Made by a program: the position numbers and the translations under genes
In this document: positions 16,734 through 23,149 of the stretch, piece by piece
Layout: every line of letters begins with the position of its first letter
Position numbering within the stretch: the stretch's first letter is position 1
The notes under the pieces: model-generated
What the model was told of the DNA's origin: nothing
Database searches by the model: none
What the model saw: the letters and a program-made list of their open reading frames with translations, nothing else
From: an uncultured Bacteroides sp.
GTDB lineage: Bacteria; Bacteroidota; Bacteroidia; Bacteroidales; Bacteroidaceae
Length of the DNA stretch: 29,657 nucleotides
Direction of reading: 5' to 3'
NCBI GenBank assembly: GCA_900556845.1
Contig: USQO01000019.1
Span: forward strand, 1-29,657

Positions 16734-16741
16734 TATCTTTG
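16734..16741 (+). promoter_or_regulatory. -7 box of the MalY/PatB-type gene promoter
   Basis: TATCTTTG matches TAnnTTTG exactly and lies about 41 bases before the start codon. It is divergent from the aromatic operon promoter, with about 70 bases between the two -7 boxes. The -33 element is not clear. Confidence 0.6.
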
Positions 16742-16782
16742 CTCCAAATATATTTGATTACTAATTCTTAATAGGTTAAGTT

Positions 16783-17952
16783 ATGAAATATCAGTTTGAT
16801 ACAGTGATAGACCGCAGAGGTACAAGCTCGGTAAAATGGGATAGGATGGAGACGCTTTGGGGGCGTACAGATATTCTTCCGCTGTGGGTAGCCGACATGG
16901 ATTTTGCTACAGCTCCCTTTGTGCAGGAGGCTATAAAGGAAAGGTGCAATCATCCGGTTTTAGGATATACTGACAAGTCGGACAATTATTACCAATCCAT
17001 TGTAGGGTGGGTAAAGGCCCGTTACGGTATGGAAATAACCCGTGAGATGCTGAATTATGTTCCGGGTGTTGTAGCCGGTTTGGGAATGGCTATTCATTGC
17101 TTTACCAGTCCCGGGGATAAGATTTTAATCCAGACACCCGTATATCCTCCTTTTTCATGGTTGGTTACCCGAAACAAACGCACCCTGGTTACCAGCTCTT
17201 TGATTCAGGAAAATAATACCTTCCGGATGGACTTGAAAGATTTTTCGGAAAAAATAAAAGGAGTAAAGGTCTTTATACTCTGCAATCCTCATAATCCGGG
17301 AGGAATCGTTTGGGATAAAGAAACCCTGCAGGAGATAGCTCGTATTTGTGCTGAAAATAAAGCTCTGGTTTTTTCGGATGAAATTCATGCAGACTTGACC
17401 TTACCTCCATGCCGTCATCTGCCCTTTGCGATGGTGTCGGATGAGGCTAAAATGAATTCGGTGACATTTATGTCGCCCAGCAAGGCTTTCAATATGCCCG
17501 GACTTGCAGCTTCGCATGCCATTATCTTTAATGAATCGTTAAGAAAACAGTTTGCAGATTATCTAAGTTCCGGAGAACTGGATGGTGGCCATTTGTTTGC
17601 ATTTACAGGTGTAGAAGCTGCTTATTCGCACGGGACGGAATGGCTGGAGGCTTGTCTGAGCTATATCCAGTCGAATATTGATTTTGTATTAGACTTTCTG
17701 GAAAAGCATATTCCTAAAATCAAAGCTATGCATCCTCATGCATCTTATCTTTTGTGGCTCGACTGTCGGGAACTGGAATTGTCACAGCCGGAATTGAATC
17801 GCTTCTTTGTGGATAAAGCTCGCTTGGGCCTGAATGACGGTGAAACCTTTGGTAAAGAAGGAGTTGGGTTTATGCGTATGAATGTTGCTGCACCACGTGT
17901 TATACTTGAGCAGGCCATGAAACAGCTAGAAGAAGCATATAAGAATCTGTAG
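16783..17952 (+). CDS. MalY/PatB-type PLP-dependent C-S lyase (cystathionine beta-lyase-like)
   Basis: A 389-residue cytoplasmic fold-type I PLP enzyme of the MalY/PatB family, whose members cleave C-S bonds such as that in cystathionine. Family landmarks are WDRMETLWGRTDILPLWVADMDF near the N-terminus, CNPHNPGG (167-174), FSDEIHADL with the cofactor-contacting Asp199, and MSPSKAFNMPGLA with the PLP lysine at 234. Length is typical (E. coli MalY is 390). The gene stands alone, divergent from the aromatic operon, with its own promoter box and a terminator-like stem about 140 bases downstream. Aminotransferase activity is possible, since this family and aminotransferases are close. The family is secure; the physiological substrate is not shown. 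Confidence 0.88.
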   Translation: MKYQFDTVIDRRGTSSVKWDRMETLWGRTDILPLWVADMDFATAPFVQEAIKERCNHPVLGYTDKSDNYYQSIVGWVKARYGMEITREMLNYVPGVVAGLGMAIHCFTSPGDKILIQTPVYPPFSWLVTRNKRTLVTSSLIQENNTFRMDLKDFSEKIKGVKVFILCNPHNPGGIVWDKETLQEIARICAENKALVFSDEIHADLTLPPCRHLPFAMVSDEAKMNSVTFMSPSKAFNMPGLAASHAIIFNESLRKQFADYLSSGELDGGHLFAFTGVEAAYSHGTEWLEACLSYIQSNIDFVLDFLEKHIPKIKAMHPHASYLLWLDCRELELSQPELNRFFVDKARLGLNDGETFGKEGVGFMRMNVAAPRVILEQAMKQLEEAYKNL

Positions 17953-18083
17953 GCTTTTGCTGCATCACTGTAAAGATAAACTTGTGGTATAAAAATGACA
18001 AAGGCTTGTCTTGAAAAAGCTAAAGGTTTATATTTCTTGTGATAAAGTCGGAAATTACTGATTGAAATGTCTGTAGATAAAAA

Positions 18084-18134
18084 CAAAAAATCCGGATTCA
18101 ACGTATGGCAAGTAACGTTGGATTCGGACTTTTT
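18084..18134. terminator. Bidirectional terminator between convergent genes
   Basis: TCCGGATTCAACGT (18091-18104) pairs with ACGTTGGATTCGGA (18115-18128) over 14 bases, with two G-U wobbles in the plus-strand RNA and two A-C mismatches in the minus-strand RNA. A runs lie on the left and a T run on the right (18130-18134). It serves the MalY-type gene and possibly the TPR gene, whose stop is 36 bases away. It fits the plus strand better. The rest of the 211-base interval after the MalY-type gene holds nothing I recognise. Confidence 0.75.
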
Positions 18135-18163
18135 GTTTAGTATCTGCTATCGTTCTAGAACTG

Positions 18164-19111
18164 TTACCAAGGAATATTCTTAGCCTGTGTTTCGAAATTG
18201 TTGTAATTTCCGTTTATTTGCTGATTGGCTTCAGGGTTCAGTTCCAGTGATGTTTTCATATCATCCCACGAACCATCTTTATCCCCTTTGAGCAACTTAG
18301 CTCGTCCTCTCTCCTGATAAAGAATACTGCTGCTTGGAATCAGTTCAATACCCTGGCTGAATATCTCTATCGATTTATCAAACTCTTTTTGTTCCATATA
18401 GAGTGTACCTTTCAGCAAGTATGCTTTTTCATTAAATGGATTTTCATTTATTATTGCGTCGAAGAGTTGATGCGCTGTTTCTGTATTTCCTAATGCAACT
18501 TCTATTTTACCTTTCAGTAACAGAGCTTCTTCGTTGTGTGGATTCAGAGTGAGCAGTTTATTCAAATCCTCCTGTGCATCTTTTGTCTGCTTCATGCTCC
18601 ATAAGATTTCGGCCCGCAAAAGGTAGGCTTCCTGAAAGTCCTCTTTCAGCAGAATTGCTTTTGTAAACATTGCCAATGCTTGCAACGGGTTGTTAAGACC
18701 TTTTTCTGCTTTTCCGTTCAGTAAGAATCCGGATGCATTTTCACTGTCCATCTCGATGGCTTTTTGAGAAGCTGTTTTCATGGTCGCATAATCTTCGTTC
18801 ATAAAACAAACTTGGGCAAGTAAAATCCAGTCTTCTGCTTTTTCCGGAAAGACGGCTGTCAGTTTTGTCAATAATTTTTGAGCTTCTTCCAGTCGTCCTG
18901 CCTGTAAATACGCTTGAGACAGAAAGCGCATGGTTTCTGCTTCTTCCTTGAGGTTGCATGCCTGCTCGAAACATTTGATGGCATAACAGATTTGTCCTAT
19001 GTTCCGAGCTCGGATACCATCGTATTTTAGAATATCAAAATTCCTGTTTGTTTGTTTTTCTTCAGCTGTCTGTTCGGTTTTACCTCCGAATATTGATGAA
19101 AATAATCCCAT
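18164..19111 (-). CDS. Tetratricopeptide-repeat protein
   Basis: A 315-residue protein built almost wholly of TPR helices. About seven or eight repeats run from residue 30 to 285, for example YDGIRARNIGQICYAIKCFE, AYLQAGRLEEAQKLL and LLKGTLYMEQKEFDKSIEIF. It has a short hydrophobic start (MGLFSSIFGGK) but no signal peptide or membrane span I can identify, so it is probably cytoplasmic. TPR proteins are scaffolds for protein contacts; the partner cannot be read here. The ATG at 19111 is chosen because the open frame further up begins with TTG (19141) inside a promoter-like box. It is transcribed alone and convergent with the MalY-type gene. Confidence 0.87.
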   Translation of the reverse strand: MGLFSSIFGGKTEQTAEEKQTNRNFDILKYDGIRARNIGQICYAIKCFEQACNLKEEAETMRFLSQAYLQAGRLEEAQKLLTKLTAVFPEKAEDWILLAQVCFMNEDYATMKTASQKAIEMDSENASGFLLNGKAEKGLNNPLQALAMFTKAILLKEDFQEAYLLRAEILWSMKQTKDAQEDLNKLLTLNPHNEEALLLKGKIEVALGNTETAHQLFDAIINENPFNEKAYLLKGTLYMEQKEFDKSIEIFSQGIELIPSSSILYQERGRAKLLKGDKDGSWDDMKTSLELNPEANQQINGNYNNFETQAKNIPW

Positions 19112-19138
19112 AATATTGATATAAAAGTATTGTTTGTA

Positions 19139-19146
19139 CAAATTTA
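19139..19146 (-). promoter_or_regulatory. -7 box of the TPR gene promoter
   Basis: TAAATTTG on the minus strand matches TAnnTTTG exactly and lies 28 bases upstream of the TPR start codon. It supports the ATG at 19111 over the upstream TTG. Confidence 0.5.
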
Positions 19147-19168
19147 GCTATTAATTAGAACTTAAAGT

Positions 19169-19252
19169 TTAATCAGATATGAAAAAGTTACGTTTACCGA
19201 TGTCTTCAAGAATGATTTCTTGTGGCAATGGTAATGGGATGGCATTTTTCAT
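19169..19252 (-). CDS. Possible small ORF of 27 residues upstream of the TPR gene
   Basis: An ATG-initiated frame reading MKNAIPLPLPQEIILEDIGK and ending RNFFISD before TAA. The composition is protein-like (a Pro-rich start, then a mixed charged and hydrophobic stretch). A perfect -7 box lies 26 bases upstream. I do not recognise a family. It could be a real small protein, a leader of the TPR gene 57 bases downstream, or the remnant of a lost gene. A 35-codon frame runs the other way over the same DNA (19179-19286) but lacks a promoter box. This is the only coding candidate in the 288-base interval 19142-19429. Confidence 0.35.
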   Translation of the reverse strand: MKNAIPLPLPQEIILEDIGKRNFFISD

Positions 19253-19277
19253 ACTGTTGAAATATTGTGAACTAATG

Positions 19278-19285
19278 CAAAAGTA
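19278..19285 (-). promoter_or_regulatory. -7 box ahead of the 27-residue small ORF
   Basis: TACTTTTG on the minus strand matches TAnnTTTG exactly, placing transcription start near 19271. No -33 element is evident. Confidence 0.45.
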
Positions 19286-19387
19286 GAAAAAAACACAGAT
19301 AGTTCTTTTTTATTGTTATTTTTCTAAAAAAATAGGGAGTTAAAAGATGAATGCTGTAAATTATTGGGGATTACCAAAATAAATATG

Positions 19388-19395
19388 TATTTTTG
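19388..19395 (+). promoter_or_regulatory. -7 box for the secreted protein at 19430
   Basis: TATTTTTG matches TAnnTTTG exactly, with ATTG (19363-19366) 21 bases upstream as a plausible -33 element. It lies 34 bases before the start codon. Confidence 0.65.
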
Positions 19396-19429
19396 TCGGC
19401 AATAAACAATACGCTAAATAAAGGATATT

Positions 19430-20131
19430 ATGAAAAAAATGATGGTATTGGCAGCCTGTTTATGGAGTGTTTTTACTGTTCAGGCTCAATATTTTCCGAC
19501 AGACGAAGGTACTGAACTGGAATATGTTTACTATGATGAAGCCGGACAGAGTACACAGACAGAAACAATGACGGTGAAAGAGGTAAAACAAAACGGAGAT
19601 GCTGTAGAAGCAAAAGCTTATAGCAAGATTGTTAAAAATAAAGCCAAGAATAATACTTCTTATTCATTGTATAATTTTTCGTATAAGGATGGTGTGACTT
19701 CTTATTGCGAGGATTTGATTTATCGGGAGTATATTGATGCGGATGCCGACCCGGCTCAATATACGGAAGCTAAAAGAATGGAGTGGGCAGATAAATTGAA
19801 ATTTGAAGGTAGTAATGCTGTCTTGCTGAAAGATGATGCAAAGGCTGGTGAAACCATGCCCGACTGGAATTATGCCATAACATTGAATATGCTGAAAAAT
19901 AATGTGACGATTTCAGGAGCTTCGTATATGGGCACAGAACAGATTAGTACTACAGCCGGAAAATTCGACTGTATCAAAATTTCTTATCTTAAGCGTACTA
20001 AAATTGTTCTTAAAACTGAAACGTTGCGTGTAACAGCTTGGTATGCAGAAGAAGTCGGTCTTGTGAAATCGGAAGCATACGATACGAAAGGTAAACTTCA
20101 TGATAAAGTTATCCTTGTGAAGAAGAAATAA
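19430..20131 (+). CDS. Secreted protein of unknown function (DUF3108/TapB-like)
   Basis: A 233-residue exported protein with a clear signal peptide (about 1-20, ending VQAQ). The mature part is rich in beta-strand-like alternation and Tyr/Thr/Lys. It opens YFPTDEGTELEYVYYDEAG and has a later stretch ISTTAGKFDCIKISY and a closing AWYAEEVGLVKSEAYDTKGK. This pattern (a statement of state, a conversion, then a line about not being altered) resembles the DUF3108/TapB-like proteins of Bacteroidota, but I recognise that only loosely. The molecular role is unknown. It has no lipobox, so it is periplasmic or released. It has its own promoter box. The RavA-ViaA pair follows 92 bases later on the same strand but seems to have a separate promoter. 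Confidence 0.8.
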   Translation: MKKMMVLAACLWSVFTVQAQYFPTDEGTELEYVYYDEAGQSTQTETMTVKEVKQNGDAVEAKAYSKIVKNKAKNNTSYSLYNFSYKDGVTSYCEDLIYREYIDADADPAQYTEAKRMEWADKLKFEGSNAVLLKDDAKAGETMPDWNYAITLNMLKNNVTISGASYMGTEQISTTAGKFDCIKISYLKRTKIVLKTETLRVTAWYAEEVGLVKSEAYDTKGKLHDKVILVKKK

Positions 20132-20135
20132 AGGA

Positions 20136-20143
20136 TACATTTG
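20136..20143 (+). promoter_or_regulatory. -7 box for the ravA-viaA operon
   Basis: TACATTTG matches TAnnTTTG exactly, with CTTG (20114-20117) about 18 bases upstream. Transcription would start near 20150, placing the 20158-20205 hairpin inside the 5' untranslated region. Confidence 0.5.
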
Positions 20144-20157
20144 TAATTTTTGAATGA

Positions 20158-20205
20158 AATGACGGTCGTCCGGAGTATAGTATTGAACTGCGGACGACCG
20201 TTGTT
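20158..20205 (+). repeat. Inverted repeat (hairpin) between the secreted protein gene and ravA
   Basis: ACGGTCGTCCG (20162-20172) is perfectly mirrored by CGGACGACCGT (20191-20201), and the stem can extend to about 15 bp with wobbles (20158-20205). The loop is 18 bases and there is no proper T run. It may terminate the upstream gene or act as a structured 5' leader of ravA, whose start is 18 bases further on. Confidence 0.6.
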
Positions 20206-20223
20206 GTTAAAACATGTTGGAGC

Positions 20224-21843
20224 ATGAATGAAGATATACAGAAAAGGTTGCAGTTGTTACTTGGGCAGTTGAATGAACGGGTATATGGCAAACAACAGTT
20301 TATAGCATTGGCCTTACTTTCGGCTCTGGCGGGCGAAAGTATGTTTCTGCTTGGCCCTCCCGGAGTTGCGAAGAGTATGATAGGAAACCGGCTGAAACTG
20401 GCTTTCAGGGATGCAACAGCTTTTGAATATCTGATGTCACGCTTTAGCACTCCTGATGAACTTTTTGGGCCGGTTGCTATTTCGAAATTAAAGAACGAAG
20501 ATGTATACGAGCGTCTGGTTGCAGGATATTTGCCTGCAGCCGATGTTGCTTTCCTGGATGAAATCTGGAAAGCAGGCCCTGCTATTCAAAATGCATTGTT
20601 GACAATTCTGAATGAACGGACATTCCGGAATGGGACAAAGGTCATTAAAGTACCTTTGAAAGGTTTTATTGCAGCATCAAATGAATTGCCTGCAGTGGGG
20701 CAGGGACTGGAGGCTTTATGGGACCGTTTTGTGATACGGTGTCTGGTGGGAAATGTTGAGGATATGGATGATTTTGACCGCATGCTGTTGGATGCGGAAG
20801 ATTATGAGCCGACAGTGCAACTGGAGTGGCAGATTGATTCCAAAGAGTATCGGGATTGGCAAAATCAGATGGCACAGATAAAAGTTCCTTATTCTGTATT
20901 GGAGGTAATTCATTCTTTGAAAGACTTGATAGAATCTTATAACCAGAAACTGCAGAATGCCGGTGAGTCATCTCCCTTATTGTACGTATCCGACCGCCGG
21001 TGGAAAAAGTGTATCCGTATATTGAAAGCTTCCGCTTTTTTGAATGGAGCAGATACTGTTCGCTTGTCTGATTGTTTGTTGTTGCGCCATTGTCTTTGGA
21101 GTGAAATAGCCCAGCAGGATGAAATAAACAGAATGGTAGATGAGGCACTTTGCCACAGTCTGGAGTCGTACCTTCTGAATGTAGATACCTTGAAACAGGA
21201 TTTGGAGGAGTTGCGTAAAAAAATGGGCTCGGAACATGGACTTAGGGAAGAGGACGATCCGGGATTGGTGGTAGTAGATGGGTTTTATTATCAAATTCAG
21301 GGAGCCCGTATGCGTGAACGCTTGCTGATGTTTGTAGCCGATTATAAGCAGCTGACCAGTGAGGGCCAGTTATTTTACTTGCAGAAAGATAAATATAAAG
21401 CCAATTGCTGTATTCTGAAAAAATATGATGCAGTATTGCATGCCAAAGTATCGCCAGCCAAATGCTTTACCTTAACCAAAGGACCTCGTTCGGTTGTAAT
21501 CAATGGCTATGAGTACAAGTTACAATGTCATCCGGATTGTGCACCACTTCGTCAGGTCCCGCAGGTACAGGCCGAAGAGGTTGCCCGCGAACTTTCTCAG
21601 TTGCATACACGTTTCACCGCTTTGAGTGGAAGCTATCAGGAACTGCTCGGAAAAGAATTGGATTATGTGACACGCCATTTGTTCTTGAGTAACGAAGAAA
21701 AACGCAGGGTAGAGGAGGTCTTGCAAACGCAGACTTTAGGTATCAGTCGGTTTAAGAATGAATTAAAAGAACTGGAAAATGCATTCGCACAGGAAAACAA
21801 GGAGTACCCGATTGAAGGAATTGAAACAGATTTACTTCAATGA
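20224..21843 (+). CDS. ravA: MoxR-family AAA+ ATPase (RavA-like)
   Basis: A 539-residue cytoplasmic AAA+ ATPase of the RavA branch of the MoxR family. Residues about 5-290 are the AAA+ core: Walker A GPPGVAKS (44-51), Walker B VAFLDE (108-113), a sensor-1-like ASNELPAV, and a following helical lid. The rest (about 330-539) fits the extended C-terminal region of RavA, with a coiled-coil-like end. E. coli RavA (498 residues) works with the VWA protein ViaA and has been tied to respiratory complex and Fe-S assembly and to aminoglycoside sensitivity. The VWA partner is the next gene and overlaps this one, so the pair is certain even if the client in this organism is not. The ATG at 20224 is the first good start after the hairpin. 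Confidence 0.9.
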   Translation: MNEDIQKRLQLLLGQLNERVYGKQQFIALALLSALAGESMFLLGPPGVAKSMIGNRLKLAFRDATAFEYLMSRFSTPDELFGPVAISKLKNEDVYERLVAGYLPAADVAFLDEIWKAGPAIQNALLTILNERTFRNGTKVIKVPLKGFIAASNELPAVGQGLEALWDRFVIRCLVGNVEDMDDFDRMLLDAEDYEPTVQLEWQIDSKEYRDWQNQMAQIKVPYSVLEVIHSLKDLIESYNQKLQNAGESSPLLYVSDRRWKKCIRILKASAFLNGADTVRLSDCLLLRHCLWSEIAQQDEINRMVDEALCHSLESYLLNVDTLKQDLEELRKKMGSEHGLREEDDPGLVVVDGFYYQIQGARMRERLLMFVADYKQLTSEGQLFYLQKDKYKANCCILKKYDAVLHAKVSPAKCFTLTKGPRSVVINGYEYKLQCHPDCAPLRQVPQVQAEEVARELSQLHTRFTALSGSYQELLGKELDYVTRHLFLSNEEKRRVEEVLQTQTLGISRFKNELKELENAFAQENKEYPIEGIETDLLQ

Positions 21844-23143
21844 ACTGAAAAAACGGACGCAGGAAACCTGGAAAGAGGAAGTGGCATCTGGAGTCGTGAC
21901 GAAGCATGAAATGGAAGAGGAAATTTTATCTTATTACCGTCGGACGGTAGCTTCGTTGCAGGAGTTTTATTCGAAGTATACACCGGAGTGGGAGGCTTTT
22001 ACATCTTCCGAACATTTGTCGTTATCTGCTTTTATGGATTTTGTACGCCAGATGCGTATGACTTTCCGAAAGCGCTATCGTCTTTCTGAATTTAATGTAG
22101 ACTATTACTTGAGTGAATGGAAGAAAATGGATGCAGGTACTCCAGAGGCCGAAGTGCTGAAACATTTGTTTTTGGATCGATGGTATCAGATACTTTCGGA
22201 TAAGGAATACCATTATCAGTATCAGCATATTGTGTCGCTATGCAGTGCTTTCCCTTTGTTGGAAAGGAAGAAAGGTCTGCGTACGGACAGAAACCAGCAG
22301 GGAGAACGTTTTCAGTGGCTGTTGCATAACTATCCTCAATTGCATGAACGAATACTTCCTTATCAGGAAGAAATAAGCCGTAATCCTGTAATCCAGCAGC
22401 TGGTTGCTCTGCTCGGTAAAAAAAGACGTGGAGAAAAACGCAGCTTTGACAGTTTTTCCGGTATTCAGAAAACTTGGGTGGAGCGGCATGCACCAAGTAG
22501 TGACATTGAAGGGATAGCCGTAGGTAATGATTTGGGAAAACTGTTGCCGGTGGAATACTGTTATCTGGCAGATGAGGTTTTGCATCCCTTCTTTCTACAG
22601 CGCTATGCAGAAAAACAATTGCAGCAGTTTGAGGGATATTCTAAAGAAATGGCACCCGTCCAAATGCGCAGGCAGGAGAAAAATGGGCAGGGACCGTTTA
22701 TCGTATGTGTAGATACTTCGGGCTCGATGCAGGGACAGCGTGAACGTATTGCTAAATCTGCTATACTGGCCATTGCTTTGCTAACGGAAAAAACTGGGCG
22801 GATGTGTTATGTAATCAATTTTTCGGATGAGGCTGTGGCTTTAAAAATCAGTAATATTACGCAGGAGATTCCTCTACTGGATGCTTTTTTGAATAAGCAT
22901 TTTGACGGCGGTACAGACATTTTGCCTGCACTTCGTGAAGCCAAGCGGGTGGTTCAGGCTGAAGACTTCTACGAATCAGATTTGCTGTTGATTTCGGATT
23001 TTGAAATGCCACCCCCAACGGAAGAATTGCAGGCAATTTGTACTTCATTGAAGGCGCGTAAGTCTTTGTTTTATGCCATTTGTTTTGGGAGCCGGCCGGA
23101 GAGGGAATACCTCTCTATGTGTGAAAAATACTGGGAGTTATAA
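21812..23143 (+). CDS. viaA: VWA-domain protein, RavA partner (ViaA-like)
   Basis: A 443-residue cytoplasmic protein with a helical N-terminal part (about 1-285) and a C-terminal von Willebrand A domain. GPFIVCVDTSGSM carries the metal-binding DxSxS motif (Asp301, Ser303, Ser305); FDGGTDI supplies the Thr and ISDFEM the Asp of the same site. The GPFIVCVDTSGSM stretch matches E. coli ViaA closely. The start chosen is TTG at 21812, because AAGGAG (21799-21804) sits seven bases upstream as a good ribosome-binding site. The ATG at 21779 is the alternative and would overlap ravA by 65 bases instead of 32. Either way the two genes are translationally coupled. It ends six bases before the convergent recQ stop. 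Confidence 0.88.
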   Translation: MKELKQIYFNELKKRTQETWKEEVASGVVTKHEMEEEILSYYRRTVASLQEFYSKYTPEWEAFTSSEHLSLSAFMDFVRQMRMTFRKRYRLSEFNVDYYLSEWKKMDAGTPEAEVLKHLFLDRWYQILSDKEYHYQYQHIVSLCSAFPLLERKKGLRTDRNQQGERFQWLLHNYPQLHERILPYQEEISRNPVIQQLVALLGKKRRGEKRSFDSFSGIQKTWVERHAPSSDIEGIAVGNDLGKLLPVEYCYLADEVLHPFFLQRYAEKQLQQFEGYSKEMAPVQMRRQEKNGQGPFIVCVDTSGSMQGQRERIAKSAILAIALLTEKTGRMCYVINFSDEAVALKISNITQEIPLLDAFLNKHFDGGTDILPALREAKRVVQAEDFYESDLLLISDFEMPPPTEELQAICTSLKARKSLFYAICFGSRPEREYLSMCEKYWEL

Positions 23144-23149
23144 CAGAAG

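Noticed and set aside
19179..19286. A 35-codon plus-strand frame opposite the 27-residue small ORF
   Set aside because: No promoter box in its direction and an unremarkable composition; the minus-strand frame is the better candidate.
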